DNA from: JAJDAT01 sp964344185
GTDB taxonomy: Bacteria > Nitrospinota > Nitrospinia > Nitrospinales > JAJDAT01
NCBI GenBank assembly: GCA_964344185.1
Contig: CAYFMN010000008.1
Span: 1 to 64,000, forward strand
Direction: 5' to 3'
Length of the DNA: 64,000 nt
A program made the translations under genes and the position numbers. This document shows positions 1 through 9,674 of the stretch, one piece after another. Under the pieces are notes generated by a model. The model saw nothing but the letters and a program-made list of their open reading frames with translations, did no database searches and was not told where the DNA came from. The stretch's first letter is position 1; the number at the start of each line of letters is the position of its first letter.

Positions 1-205
1 CAACTAGGGTTTCAACTGCTTAACACAAACACAGGCGAAGTTGTTTCTTAGGAGGCGATACGCTAGTATCGGCAAAGGATCTCGCCTGAATAACCATCTT
101 GTCCTTGGGAGAGAAGCCGAGAAATCTCTGGTTTTCCATATTATGATATTGGCTTCTAAAGAAAACTTTACTAACTGTTACACTTACGACTTGAATCCAA
201 GCTAT

Positions 206-1009
206 ATGAGCTTCCTCGATCTAGAAAACAAAAACATTTTAGTATTTGGCGTTGCTAATAAAAAAAGCGTTGCCTACCATATCGGTAAGACTCTGGAAGA
301 AGAAGGAGCAAATGTTATTTATGTTGTCAGATCAGAAACCAGAAAAGAAGCTCTTTCAAAAAAATTATCCCCTGCTCCCATTTATGTTTGCGATGTAGAA
401 CGTCAGGAAGAAATTGATCGGCTGGGAAAAGCCGTTGCCGACGATATAAAAGTGATTCATGGCATGGTGCATTCCATCGCATTTGCTAATTATTCTGAAG
501 GCCCAAAACCATTTTACGAAACTTCTAAAGCCGATTTTTTGCAAGCCGTAGATGTTAGTTGTTTCTCTCTTGTTAATTTATCAAATACCTTCAAACAAAT
601 TTTTGCTCCGAAAGCGTCGGTTGTTACGATTTCAATTTCAACGACAAGAATGGCCGCGGAAAATTATGGTTATATGGCTCCCGCCAAAGCGGCGCTTGAT
701 TCGACGATCTGTTTTTTGGCCAAATCGTTTTCATCGTTTTCCGAGGTTCGATTTAATTCAGTCAATCCTGGTTTATTAAAGACTTCCGCATCGGCTGGAA
801 TTCCAGGTTATTTAGATTCCTATATGCACGCCGAAAATTTAACGTTAAGAAAAAAAGCAGTGGCCACGCAGGAAGTTGCCAATGCGGCAGTTTTTTTATT
901 AAGCGAAAGATCGTCTGGAATTAATTCACAGGGGATTGTGCTTGATGCGGGGATGTCTATAAACTACTTTGATAGAGCTATCGTGAAAAAGGCCACCCGG
1001 CCAGATTAG
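206..1009 (+). CDS. fabI: Enoyl-[acyl-carrier-protein] reductase, FabI type
   Basis: Predicted NAD(P)H-dependent enoyl-ACP reductase, the last reduction of each fatty-acid elongation cycle in the cytosol. The 267-residue product starts MSFLDLENK and has the FabI nucleotide-binding pattern GVANKKSVAY near the N terminus. The catalytic Y-x6-K pair is in YGYMAPAK. The C-terminal SERSSGINSQGIVLDAG block is typical of the family. The frame is open back to 41, but the extra 55 residues are unlike any reductase N terminus, so the ATG at 206 is chosen; no clear ribosome binding site is seen before it. FabI is the best fit. FabL-like reductases share the same Y-x6-K motif and cannot be excluded from motifs alone. 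Confidence 0.88.
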   Translation: MSFLDLENKNILVFGVANKKSVAYHIGKTLEEEGANVIYVVRSETRKEALSKKLSPAPIYVCDVERQEEIDRLGKAVADDIKVIHGMVHSIAFANYSEGPKPFYETSKADFLQAVDVSCFSLVNLSNTFKQIFAPKASVVTISISTTRMAAENYGYMAPAKAALDSTICFLAKSFSSFSEVRFNSVNPGLLKTSASAGIPGYLDSYMHAENLTLRKKAVATQEVANAAVFLLSERSSGINSQGIVLDAGMSINYFDRAIVKKATRPD

Positions 1010-1039
1010 TTCTTATTTGCCTTGAGGGTAAATAAGTTT

Positions 1040-3271
1040 TTAATTTTCCCATTTCTTTATTTCTGGCAAAAGAGCTAACATATTGTCTTCTGAGTACTGG
1101 GAAAAATGGTTTTCTTTACTATTTTCCCAAAGAACAGACCATATCACTCCAATATTAAAGTCTTCCTTTTTTAGTTGAAAACCGGGATTAATATCGACAA
1201 TTCTATACCACCTTCGATTATAATTCCAATAGTCTGAGTTGCCAAGTTGGTTTAATTCAGAAGCCAAAGTTTTCTCGGATAGAATTTCATATTTTCTAAA
1301 GTCATCGGATTCCATGTTAACAACTAAACCGCTAGAGATAAATATATCTAGTTTATTGAGATTGAAGTTCGGAGAGGCCCAATAATAATAGGAAATGATC
1401 TCTCCTTTCAATGAATAGCCCCTATTTTTTCTTTCTAAACTTATATTAAATTTAAAAGGAGTTTGAGTGATAGGGCTATTGATGATGTAGCTGCCTTTAA
1501 AAGAGTTTAATTTGTTATTTGTGTCGTAATCTTCTTTAAACGATATTGTTTTATATCGAACAGATTGCCTGTTATTTAGTTTGATCGACTTAGCATGTAT
1601 TAATAGATTTCTTATTTCTTTTGTGACTACAAAAGGATTGAATAAATTGTTATAGCAGGATTGATTGTGTTTTGGGTTGTATTTAGTGATGATAAAATTT
1701 TTTGAGGTTTCTAATATTTTTAATGAGAAAACTTTGGCTGGAAACCTGCTTATGGTTTTATCTTCTAGAAAAGATTTTTGCGCAAGTTTACGCATTTGCT
1801 CTTTGTTTGACGAAGGTTCGGCGACGAAATAGCAATCCTTGGGCGTTTCGTTGTCGATGGTTTTAATATGGGTGTTGTCGCTAATAGCCAAAAGTGTTCT
1901 TCGAAAAGATGAAGGTCTAAAATTTAAAAAATAAACCTGTTCAAGGAACTGCTGAGGATTAAGATTTAATTCTTTTCTAAGGTTGTATAAAAATAGTTTG
2001 GAAGTTTTATAAGAACCGTTTTCCAAAGTCGTACGAAGTTTTTTCATCCCCTTAAAAATAAAATTACTATTGGCGGTAGCTAAAAGACAAAATCCCGCCA
2101 ATAATCCGATTGAAAAAGAAATACGAACTATTTTTTGCTTAAAACTTTGGAAAATAGCCGCAAATAAATAAGAGACAGCCAGCGTTTGTGGAATCACGAA
2201 AATAAACGCGTACCAATAGTGACCGGTTTTAGGATTTGCCATTTCGTAGGCTATTCCGGGCGCATATAAAAAAATAAATAGAATTAATTCTTTCTCAAAG
2301 TTTATATTTAACCCTAATTTCTTTCCGGCTAATAACCTAAAGGCCAGGAAAAATAATGAAAAGGTTGTAACCAAGTAATAAAAGTTTTTTAAGTAGTCAG
2401 GGACGGAAGGACTATTTCTATATCTAACAGGCGCGATGATATTTTGAATAGTATTTTGAAGTGAAATTATTTTTACTAAATCTACCAAGGCGGAAACGCT
2501 GGGTTTGGTAATCGTTTTGTCTATGCCTTGGTTTGCGGGAACGAATGTTTGCGTTTTGTATAAAAAATATGGAGAAAAGCAAATTGCGGCAATTATTAGA
2601 CTACGCAATAAAATATTTTTCGAAATTTTTGGCTTAAATATTCCACAAAGGATAATTAAAACCAAAATATATGTAGCGAATGAATAGTGGAATTGAATAG
2701 CTAAACAAATTGTTAATATAGTGAATAAAAAAAAGTGATTTTTTTTATTTATAAAAAGTTCCAGCAGAAACCACAAAAATAAAACAATAAAAGGAAATAG
2801 GAACGATGGGTTTATAGGAAATTGAACTGCGCCAATATGAAAAATATTTAAAGAAACCAGGGAGGCGGCGATAGAAGCGAAATAAATATTAAAAAATCGT
2901 TTTAACGTAAAATACAGACCTATAATGGAGCAAAGGTTTAAAATTAGATTGAAAATTAAAATAGATTCGTAAGATTTATGAAAAAGGAGAGGAATGACCA
3001 CCAGAATGTACATAAAGGGTCCGGGTAATCTCCCTCCGTTGTTCACTTCGGGACCGGCTAATGGAAAATAATGCCCTTCTAAAATATTAAAAGCTCTGTC
3101 AAAATCTCTAGCGACCCAATCGTTTACTACCGCTACGTCTAATATTTCTAACCTTAAGTAAAATCCAAAAATAAACGCTATAATCAATATTAATAGAGCT
3201 AAAACGATATTAGGCTTATCGTTCGCCTCTAGTTGTTCTTTTAAGGCTTTTCCTTCTGAGTTATAGTCCAC
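1040..3271 (-). CDS. Large polytopic membrane protein, GT-C glycosyltransferase-like
   Basis: 743 residues. About ten or more hydrophobic helices occupy residues 22 to about 405, followed by a soluble region of some 330 residues. The first extracytoplasmic loop after helix 1 carries acidic residues (NDWVARDFDRAF) and a GGRLPGPFMY stretch, the kind of loop where GT-C/PMT-type enzymes keep their catalytic acid. This suggests a polyprenyl-phosphate-sugar-dependent glycosyltransferase or a related membrane protein, but no family could be assigned firmly. The C-terminal part is rich in aromatic and Asn residues and is probably periplasmic. It is a single gene, convergent with fabI (30-nt gap), with a MITE-like repeat lying upstream of its start. 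Confidence 0.6.
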   Translation of the reverse strand: MDYNSEGKALKEQLEANDKPNIVLALLILIIAFIFGFYLRLEILDVAVVNDWVARDFDRAFNILEGHYFPLAGPEVNNGGRLPGPFMYILVVIPLLFHKSYESILIFNLILNLCSIIGLYFTLKRFFNIYFASIAASLVSLNIFHIGAVQFPINPSFLFPFIVLFLWFLLELFINKKNHFFLFTILTICLAIQFHYSFATYILVLIILCGIFKPKISKNILLRSLIIAAICFSPYFLYKTQTFVPANQGIDKTITKPSVSALVDLVKIISLQNTIQNIIAPVRYRNSPSVPDYLKNFYYLVTTFSLFFLAFRLLAGKKLGLNINFEKELILFIFLYAPGIAYEMANPKTGHYWYAFIFVIPQTLAVSYLFAAIFQSFKQKIVRISFSIGLLAGFCLLATANSNFIFKGMKKLRTTLENGSYKTSKLFLYNLRKELNLNPQQFLEQVYFLNFRPSSFRRTLLAISDNTHIKTIDNETPKDCYFVAEPSSNKEQMRKLAQKSFLEDKTISRFPAKVFSLKILETSKNFIITKYNPKHNQSCYNNLFNPFVVTKEIRNLLIHAKSIKLNNRQSVRYKTISFKEDYDTNNKLNSFKGSYIINSPITQTPFKFNISLERKNRGYSLKGEIISYYYWASPNFNLNKLDIFISSGLVVNMESDDFRKYEILSEKTLASELNQLGNSDYWNYNRRWYRIVDINPGFQLKKEDFNIGVIWSVLWENSKENHFSQYSEDNMLALLPEIKKWEN

Positions 3272-3423
3272 GCTTTAGTTTTTCTTTTTATTGGTTTCTT
3301 GGTTTCATAGTAATTGCAATATTACTCGAAACGCTTTAATTAAATGAATCTTTATTCAAACTTATTGAGAGTTTAGCGCTTAAATGTAAGGAAGCAACAA
3401 CAGCGAGTAGGTAGGATCTTTAG

Positions 3424-3523
3424 GGAACCTCTAAAAATTGAGAATTGCAAAGAGACTAGCCCTAATCATCAAGGGCTAGTCGATAGCAAGCTAGTAAAAA
3501 TATGAATTATTAGAGGTCCTCTT
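3424..3523. repeat. MITE-like palindromic repeat, copy 1
   Basis: About 100 bp bounded by near-perfect terminal inverted repeats (GGAACCTCTAA at the left, TTAGAGGTCCTC at the right). Inside is a perfect 10-bp hairpin, GACTAGCCCT at 3454-3463 and AGGGCTAGTC at 3472-3481. A second copy with the same ends and most of the same interior lies at 22591-22688. It has no coding capacity, so it is a small non-autonomous mobile element or a dispersed palindromic repeat. It fills much of the intergenic region upstream of the 1040-3271 gene; the rest of 3272-3673 shows nothing recognisable. Confidence 0.75.
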
Positions 3524-3673
3524 TAATTATTCAAAACTTTCTTACGAGTTAATTTCCCAAAAGATAGATATTGGGGGAAAGTCTGATTTGTTTGTGTTGA
3601 TGTTTCGAAGAAAAGTATAAAATCTACTAGGTTTACTGAGATTTTAAGAGAATAGTTGATTTGGAACAAGAGG

Positions 3674-3746
<73 letters not shown>

Positions 3747-3871
3747 TTTGAAGATTTTTTCCTTAGAAAGCTAGCGAAATTATCATAATACCAACACACT
3801 GTCAATTGTTATCCCTATTATTAAAAAAAATGGTGCCTGCGTAATTGCCTGTTTTTTCAACTTAAATTTGC

Positions 3872-3877
3872 TATAAT
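3872..3877 (+). promoter_or_regulatory. Probable -10 element of csrA-fliW
   Basis: A perfect TATAAT lies 54 nt before the csrA start. No good -35 hexamer is found at 16-18 bp; a TTGCCT occurs at 21 bp, which is too far for a standard sigma-70 promoter. The short inverted repeat GGGAAATAATTCCC follows in the presumed leader. Confidence 0.45.
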
Positions 3878-3931
3878 CCGCCAAGGCTAGGGAAATAATT
3901 CCCGTTCAACCCAAACCCTTTGGGAAAATGT

Positions 3932-4177
3932 ATGCTCGTATTGACCAGAAAAATAGGCGAAAGTATAAAGATTAACGAAGACATAAAAGTTACGGTCATT
4001 GAAATAAAAGGGAAGAATATTAGAATCGGAATCGAAGCGCCAAAAGAAACGAAAGTATATAGAGAAGAACTTTATTTTAAAATTAAAAGTGAAAACGAAT
4101 CTGCAGCAGCGGCTGCAAAGATTGATTTGTCAAAAGTTTCTAAATTATTCACTTCTAATCTAAAAAAACCTAATTAA
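3932..4177 (+). CDS. csrA: Carbon storage regulator CsrA
   Basis: Homodimeric RNA-binding translational regulator that binds GGA motifs in hairpin loops of mRNA leaders. The 81-residue product begins with the hallmark MLVLTRKIGESIKI and carries the IRIGIEAPKE..VYREE segment that forms the RNA-binding edge. The Ala- and Lys-containing tail beyond residue 55 is longer than in the 61-residue E. coli protein. The frame is open upstream to a TTG at 3920, but the ATG at 3932 matches the universal CsrA start. It sits directly upstream of fliW, its usual protein antagonist outside gammaproteobacteria. Confidence 0.95.
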   Translation: MLVLTRKIGESIKINEDIKVTVIEIKGKNIRIGIEAPKETKVYREELYFKIKSENESAAAAAKIDLSKVSKLFTSNLKKPN

Positions 4178-4201
4178 GCCGAAAGTAACGGCAAACAGGC
4201 T

Positions 4202-4663
4202 ATGGCAAAATACAACACCACACGCTTTGGCGAGATTGAACTTAACGATGAAGATATCATCCATTTTCCAACTGGTTTATATGGTTTTGAAAAGGAGACA
4301 AAATTCGTCTTGATGCCTTTCGACGAGGTGGATTGTCCTTTAGAATGGATGCAATCTCTTATCAATCCCGCTTTAGCTTTTGTAGTAACCGATCCATTCA
4401 TTTTTGTTCCGGATTATGAACCTGCCCTGTTAGATAGCGAAAAAAAGGAAATTGGCTTAGAGCCGGAAGATCCTTTTGTTATCAGAGTTATAGTAAATAT
4501 TCCCGAGGCGTATACTGAAATGACGGCTAACTTAGTAGGGCCTATCGCTATGAATAGAGATACACAGGTAGCGAAGCAGTTTATATTAACCACTCTGAAG
4601 TACGATACCCGCCACTATTTATTTTCTGAGGAAGTTAGAAAAGCTAATACGTCTAAAGTTTAA
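4202..4663 (+). CDS. fliW: Flagellar assembly factor FliW
   Basis: Predicted FliW, the protein that binds flagellin and, when free, sequesters CsrA, coupling flagellin output to assembly. The 153-residue product has the family pattern: FGEIELNDEDIIHFPTGLYG at the N terminus, then an F.L..FDEVD segment, PLEWMQSLINPALAFVV and a C-terminal NLVGPIAMN block. It lies 24 nt after csrA, so the two are probably co-transcribed. Its stop codon overlaps the stop of the convergent glycosyltransferase at 4660. No flagellin or other flagellar gene is in the window. Confidence 0.93.
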   Translation: MAKYNTTRFGEIELNDEDIIHFPTGLYGFEKETKFVLMPFDEVDCPLEWMQSLINPALAFVVTDPFIFVPDYEPALLDSEKKEIGLEPEDPFVIRVIVNIPEAYTEMTANLVGPIAMNRDTQVAKQFILTTLKYDTRHYLFSEEVRKANTSKV

Positions 4664-5799
4664 CTAGTTTTTTCTATCGAATTTTCCAAAATTCTCAAAA
4701 CGGAATCTGCCGCTGTTTTCCAGGAAAACATTTTTGAGCGTTCCAAACCTTTTTGGGACCATTCGTTTCTAAGTTTGGGCTGTTCCGCCAATTGGATCAT
4801 AGCTTCGGATAAATTTTTCTCATTAAGTGGAGAAACTTGTATCGCTCCATTCCCGGCAATTTCTTCTAACGTTTCCGCATCGGTTCTAATACCCGGAACG
4901 TCGCAAGCCAATGCCTCCATCAACGGTAATCCATAGCCTTCATAAGTCGAAGGGTAAACAAAACAAAACGTCGCTTGTAAGAAACTGAGTAAATCCGATT
5001 CGTCAACGTAGTTGTAATATAAAACCTTATCTTCAAGTCCATGCGATTTAATCAACGATGAGATAGAAGGCGGGGCGTCGGCGTCGTTCCCTATCATAAC
5101 AAATTTATAATTTTTGAATTTTTCCAGGAAATTTTGAAATGCTTTTAGCATTATTGGAATGTTGCGCCGTTTAAAAAAACTTCCAATAAATAAAAAATAA
5201 GGATCTTTGATTTCATATTTTTTGGCTATTATATCTTTTGCCTTCCCATTTGTATCCGGTTGGAATTTTTCTTCCGGGGCCCAATAAACCACTTCAACTT
5301 TTTTCTCAACTTGGTCGCCATAGTAACGGATCATTTCTTTTTTCCCCTGCATTGAACATGTGACTATTTTTTTAGCTTTGTAAGCGGTGAGCTTGGTCAA
5401 TAATCTCATTGCGGCTCCATGCTTAGGACTGAACCACTCGGGATGAGATTGAAAAGAAATGTCGTGAATTAGAGGAACGACTGGACATGTTGCTATTAAA
5501 GGCGCTATGTAAGCGGGCGCTAAAAAAACGTCAACCTTGTCATAAAAAATACGATGCGAAAGCGCAAATTGTTCCCATATATGAAAACGATCTAAAAACT
5601 TTGGGATTTTTACCACTTTTGATTTAAAGCGAGACTTCGGAAGTTTATTTGCGAATTCTTCGGAATTTTTAAAATAAATAATAAAACGAGAGTTTGTCTC
5701 TATATTCGACCATGTCTCTAGTAGATTTTTTAAAACTCGTCCCGCTCCCCGAGGTTCAGACTCTAATTCCCTGCCGTCGATTCCTATGAGTAAACTCAT
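4660..5799 (-). CDS. Glycosyltransferase family 4 (GT-B)
   Basis: 379-residue cytosolic retaining glycosyltransferase, likely in surface polysaccharide or glycolipid assembly. The C-terminal Rossmann domain has YFLFIGSFFKRRNIP (start of the donor domain), the catalytic-loop motif TYEGYGLPLMEALAC (the E-x7-E region) and a NEKNLSEAM tail. The N terminus has the acceptor-domain glycine loop in RELESEPRGAGRVL. It is the last of three minus-strand genes linked by ATGA overlaps (9445 to 4660), so it is translationally coupled to the GT4 gene before it. The sugar and acceptor cannot be read from the sequence. Confidence 0.85.
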   Translation of the reverse strand: MSLLIGIDGRELESEPRGAGRVLKNLLETWSNIETNSRFIIYFKNSEEFANKLPKSRFKSKVVKIPKFLDRFHIWEQFALSHRIFYDKVDVFLAPAYIAPLIATCPVVPLIHDISFQSHPEWFSPKHGAAMRLLTKLTAYKAKKIVTCSMQGKKEMIRYYGDQVEKKVEVVYWAPEEKFQPDTNGKAKDIIAKKYEIKDPYFLFIGSFFKRRNIPIMLKAFQNFLEKFKNYKFVMIGNDADAPPSISSLIKSHGLEDKVLYYNYVDESDLLSFLQATFCFVYPSTYEGYGLPLMEALACDVPGIRTDAETLEEIAGNGAIQVSPLNEKNLSEAMIQLAEQPKLRNEWSQKGLERSKMFSWKTAADSVLRILENSIEKTS

Positions 5800-6947
5800 G
5801 AACTGGCTCCTAAGGAACGATAAACCTCCAAAGTTTTTTTTGCCGTTTCTTCCCAGGTAAAACTTTTAATTCTTTCTTTTCCTGATTGTTCCAAATTTTC
5901 TCTTAAATCAGAATCTTCAAGAAGCCGAATGATTTGTTCAGCTATATCTTCAGGAGCATTGGGATCGAATGTTAGGGCTGCTTTTCCCGCTATTTTAGGT
6001 AGCGAGGTGACATTAGAAATTGCAATGGGAACGTTAAAAGATAATGCCTCTAAAACAGGAAGTCCAAAACCTTCATAAATTGAAGGAAAGATAAACGCCG
6101 AAGCTTTTTTATATAAAGTTGGTAAATCTGAGTATCCAACGTAACCAAGAAAAAGCGCCGAGTTTCCCAGTTTTAATGCATTGGCTTTTTCGTGGATTTC
6201 ATCGCTTCGCCAGCCGTTGCCGCCAGCAATGACTAATTTTAGATCTGGAAAACGATTCTGGATAATTTTAAAAGCCTCTAAAGTTTTAAGGTAGTTTTTT
6301 CTAGGCTCTAAGGTTCCAACGCAAAGTATATAGTCGCCTGAAATATTAAAACGATCTTTGTTCTCCACGCCTTTTGAGGCATCTGGTAAAAAATTTGTTC
6401 TTATACCGTGATGCACTACCGAAATTTTTTTCTCGGGTATATCAAGAAAATTAACTAAGTCCGTTTTTGTGTAATCCGAAACGGCGATAATTTTTTTTAT
6501 TTTTTTTAAAGAACGGGCAAATGTTTTAGGCGATACCCTAAATTCTGGAGCGACAGATTCTGGAAATTTGACGTTGAATAAGTCATGCACTGTCGCTACC
6601 GAAGGTATATTCCCAGGGTTTTTGGGTATGTGACCTGTAAAGTGAATAACGTTGGGATTACAAGTTAGCTTTTTCAATAAATTGCCGCCGAATCTTTCCC
6701 ATAGCAGATTCATTAAAACATTGGGATATCGGAAATGACGTATAGAGCAATTTGGTAATTCTTTAAATTCTGCAATATTAAATTGATTTTTAAAAGAATT
6801 AGAAAATAAGATGAATTCTTCGTTAACGCTTAATTCAACAAGCGATTGAATAAGGTTGAAAACGTAGTTTCCAACTCCTGTGCGTTGATTTAATGCCGGT
6901 CTGGCGTCTAATCCAACTTGAATTGAAGAAGAAAGGTTAGTTGTCAT
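5796..6947 (-). CDS. Glycosyltransferase family 4 (GT-B)
   Basis: 383-residue GT4 enzyme, cytosolic or membrane-associated. It has an N-terminal GLDARPALNQRTGVGNY loop, a donor domain opening ILCVGTLEPRKNY and the catalytic motif SIYEGFGLPVLEALSF. It is the middle gene of the ATGA-coupled operon. Pattern and length resemble mannosyl- and rhamnosyl-type GT4 enzymes of O-antigen clusters; substrate assignment would be a guess. It is a distant paralogue of the next gene (4660-5799), sharing the same domain order. Confidence 0.86.
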   Translation of the reverse strand: MTTNLSSSIQVGLDARPALNQRTGVGNYVFNLIQSLVELSVNEEFILFSNSFKNQFNIAEFKELPNCSIRHFRYPNVLMNLLWERFGGNLLKKLTCNPNVIHFTGHIPKNPGNIPSVATVHDLFNVKFPESVAPEFRVSPKTFARSLKKIKKIIAVSDYTKTDLVNFLDIPEKKISVVHHGIRTNFLPDASKGVENKDRFNISGDYILCVGTLEPRKNYLKTLEAFKIIQNRFPDLKLVIAGGNGWRSDEIHEKANALKLGNSALFLGYVGYSDLPTLYKKASAFIFPSIYEGFGLPVLEALSFNVPIAISNVTSLPKIAGKAALTFDPNAPEDIAEQIIRLLEDSDLRENLEQSGKERIKSFTWEETAKKTLEVYRSLGASS

Positions 6948-9445
6948 GAATTATTTTTAACAGAAAAATCTATACATTTCACCTGGGATGGTCCGACATC
7001 GTGAAACCAGGTTACATTAGCGCTACCCAATCCTATCCATAACGTATAATCCCCTTCTGCTTTAGGAACTGTTATGAGCGCTTCAAACTTCGCCGTTTCT
7101 TGAGGAGCGATTATATTTGACAGTGTTTTGTATATTGCGGAAACAGGTTGAGTGTTGGGGCGAGCGCAAGAGGACATTTGTTTTTTTGAAAACCATTCCG
7201 CCGCCAGGAAAACGGTTCCGTCATCGGTATCTCTTAATAAATTATTATAATCTTTATGTAGCCAGTAAGCTTTGCCTGCGTTAAGAACTTTCGCATTTAG
7301 TAATATTTTGTCTTCGGGAGAATAAACAGAAGATTTTGAAAAATAAGATACGTCAAGGAGCTTGGATAGGAGTCCATTTTGCTTGTTCTGAGAAGTATTT
7401 CTTGCGTTCAAAAAAACGATTGAGTCTTTGGTCATTTTAAAAGGCTTAATTTTTTCTCCGCTAATAGCCACTTGCTTACTTTTATCTAACAATTTTACCA
7501 GGCGCGTTAAAGGAATGGAAATAGGGGTTTCGGAAAACACATAGGGAGGTAAGAGAACTTCTTTTTCAATTTTTTCAGAAGAGTTGAGAGAGATTTTGAT
7601 AACGCTTCTTTCAGGTCCCAAGTGGTTCCAATGTTTGTTCCCGCCCGCTGGTTGTACCATTAGAAAAGCGGCTACGCCGTATTGATCTTCAGTAAAGTAA
7701 ACCTGTAAAATTTCTAGTTCTTTCGCGGGTTTAGGGAATTTATCTTTTTCTAAAACCAAAGAATTTCCAATCCTTTTTTTTAACGAAAAACCATGACTTG
7801 GCCAATCGATTTTTTCCCAAAGTATTCTTTGGCTTTTTGTCGTTCGATCAAAATGAGTCAGGACAGTTTTTGCTGGAACGGCTTCTAGGAATTTAAGACA
7901 AGTCTGAGAGGGGCAGTCTATTGTATTTGGAGTTATTTGATGGGTTGCTGGGGGAGCCCAACCGCTTTTTCCGTTCAAAGTCGGCTTCCAGGATGCGGTT
8001 TGATAAAGCAAGTATTTAAAGTCGAAAGGATTTTCAGTTGGTAGTTCCAGGTAGGGAGTTTTTAAATTAGTCTCGCCCAGGTATTTATATACAAGAGGAA
8101 AGTCTTTTTTTTCCTCTGCTTTAACGCCTGGATAGAATAAAACTTGATAATCTAGAAAAAATAACGCTCCAAACCCTATAAATATTGTAACCTTAATAGA
8201 TAAATTTTTTACATGCGCCCAATCAATTAGCCGCTTAAACCCAAACCCGGCTAGAATTGCAACAAACAAAAGTAGTAGTTGAAAGAAGCGAGCGGGAGCT
8301 CTCATCGCGGCTCCTCCAGGAATGATGGTATGGACCAACTGGTATGGAAGAGGAATTCCTGTATCTTTTCCAAATAATTGAAGATAGGGGCCCATCATTA
8401 AAATGGCCATAGCAAAAGCCGCAATCAAATAACGTAGCAAGATTTTTTTAGAATGGTTTTCGCTTGTATTTTTTTGTGACCGTAAAGTAAAAATTCCTAC
8501 AAGGGCTAAAGTCAAAGGAACAAAACCCATAAATACTTGCGTTTCGCCGCCTTGGATTGAGTTTTCCAGTAATTTTCTAAGCCACTCATAATTTAGAAAT
8601 GAATTTGGATAGAGAAAACTTAACGGTTCGGCGGAAAATATACGATTTTCAGCAAATGAACGAACAATATTCCATCTTGACGCCATTATTATATAGGGCG
8701 CTCCTATAGGAGCTAAAAACAAGCCTGCTAGCAAAGTAGCCTGTAAAATATGGCGGAAAAGCTGTCGTTTCTTAAAATAAACCCATCTTTCTTCTTTTTT
8801 TCTTTCCAGAAAAAGATGAATTAAAAACAGTGTTAATAATGCCGAAGTTAACATGGCTCCTAAATAGATGGAGTGGTAATATTGAATCGTTGTTGTGACG
8901 GCGATACCGTAAAAATATTTGGGTTTTGGGTCGTTAAAGAATCGGTGAGTAAATAGAACAGCTAAGGGAGCCCAAAAAAACGGCAGTAACTGAAGATGAG
9001 AAAAATGAGCCCATTTATAAGGAGAAAAAGAAAAAATAAATCCTCCTGTTAAACCGGCCCAGAAGTTTCCGGTAACTTCTTCTACAAGCAAATATCCACA
9101 GTAAGCGCAGAGTACGAATGAAATAATGCCCACCATGTTTGAGGAAAAAACAGGATTTCCTGTGACTAGATAAAAAGGGAAATAGATCAACAAATTAGCG
9201 AACATATTTTCAGAAAGCGCTAAAGTATTTTTCAGCGGGTAAAATTGAGGAGCGTCCCAAACTGATAAGTTAGGATCGAATAAAGCATGGGAGTCCCAGG
9301 CAAGTATCCATAAATTGATAAAAGCGTCTCCCAAATCGTTCACATGATCCCAGGAACGAAAAATAAACTCCCATCCTTGGATAAGGCAAAAAGCTATTGA
9401 GGCTAAAAGAACAAAACTTTGTCTTCTAAATGAGTGATTTATCAT
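6944..9445 (-). CDS. Polytopic membrane protein with C-terminal beta domain, GT-C-like
   Basis: 833 residues. An N-terminal hydrophobic part of roughly 11 helices (residues 10 to about 425) begins with a first loop rich in Asp/Trp (SWDHVNDLGDAFINLWILAWD), as in GT-C glycosyltransferase-like proteins. The soluble remainder ends in a beta-rich domain (about 700-833) with APQETAKFEALITVP, GDYTLWIGL and WFHDVG, a pattern seen in accessory domains of envelope-sugar proteins. It is the first gene of the three-gene operon and overlaps the GT4 gene at 5796-6947 by ATGA. Its probable role is handling or transferring a lipid-linked sugar on the outer face of the inner membrane; this is inference from context. 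Confidence 0.6.
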   Translation of the reverse strand: MINHSFRRQSFVLLASIAFCLIQGWEFIFRSWDHVNDLGDAFINLWILAWDSHALFDPNLSVWDAPQFYPLKNTLALSENMFANLLIYFPFYLVTGNPVFSSNMVGIISFVLCAYCGYLLVEEVTGNFWAGLTGGFIFSFSPYKWAHFSHLQLLPFFWAPLAVLFTHRFFNDPKPKYFYGIAVTTTIQYYHSIYLGAMLTSALLTLFLIHLFLERKKEERWVYFKKRQLFRHILQATLLAGLFLAPIGAPYIIMASRWNIVRSFAENRIFSAEPLSFLYPNSFLNYEWLRKLLENSIQGGETQVFMGFVPLTLALVGIFTLRSQKNTSENHSKKILLRYLIAAFAMAILMMGPYLQLFGKDTGIPLPYQLVHTIIPGGAAMRAPARFFQLLLLFVAILAGFGFKRLIDWAHVKNLSIKVTIFIGFGALFFLDYQVLFYPGVKAEEKKDFPLVYKYLGETNLKTPYLELPTENPFDFKYLLYQTASWKPTLNGKSGWAPPATHQITPNTIDCPSQTCLKFLEAVPAKTVLTHFDRTTKSQRILWEKIDWPSHGFSLKKRIGNSLVLEKDKFPKPAKELEILQVYFTEDQYGVAAFLMVQPAGGNKHWNHLGPERSVIKISLNSSEKIEKEVLLPPYVFSETPISIPLTRLVKLLDKSKQVAISGEKIKPFKMTKDSIVFLNARNTSQNKQNGLLSKLLDVSYFSKSSVYSPEDKILLNAKVLNAGKAYWLHKDYNNLLRDTDDGTVFLAAEWFSKKQMSSCARPNTQPVSAIYKTLSNIIAPQETAKFEALITVPKAEGDYTLWIGLGSANVTWFHDVGPSQVKCIDFSVKNNS

Positions 9446-9486
9446 GATAATTAACTAACGAGTCAAAGGGAATGTTATTGACTCGT
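9439..9486. promoter_or_regulatory. Inverted repeats at the start of the 6944-9445 gene
   Basis: Two symmetric sequences lie back to back. TTATCATGATAA (9439-9450) is a perfect palindrome across the ATG of the minus-strand gene. ACGAGTCAA (9458-9466) pairs perfectly with TTGACTCGT (9478-9486) over an 11-nt spacer. They sit between divergent genes, so they may be an operator or a 5' leader hairpin. The remainder to 9674 holds no recognisable gene. Confidence 0.4.
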
Positions 9487-9674
9487 ATGAGTTTCTGGTT
9501 TAGCATTTTCCATAAATTTTAATTGTTAATTTTTTTGCGTTTACGGCTTTTTAAGAATTGATAATCAAAATCTATAAGTCAAACAGTTATTTTATCTACT
9601 ATTAGAATCTTCTTGAAACTAAGAGATTTCTAACCCCGCAGATTTTTCTATCGGAACTTTGGATACCTTTTTGG

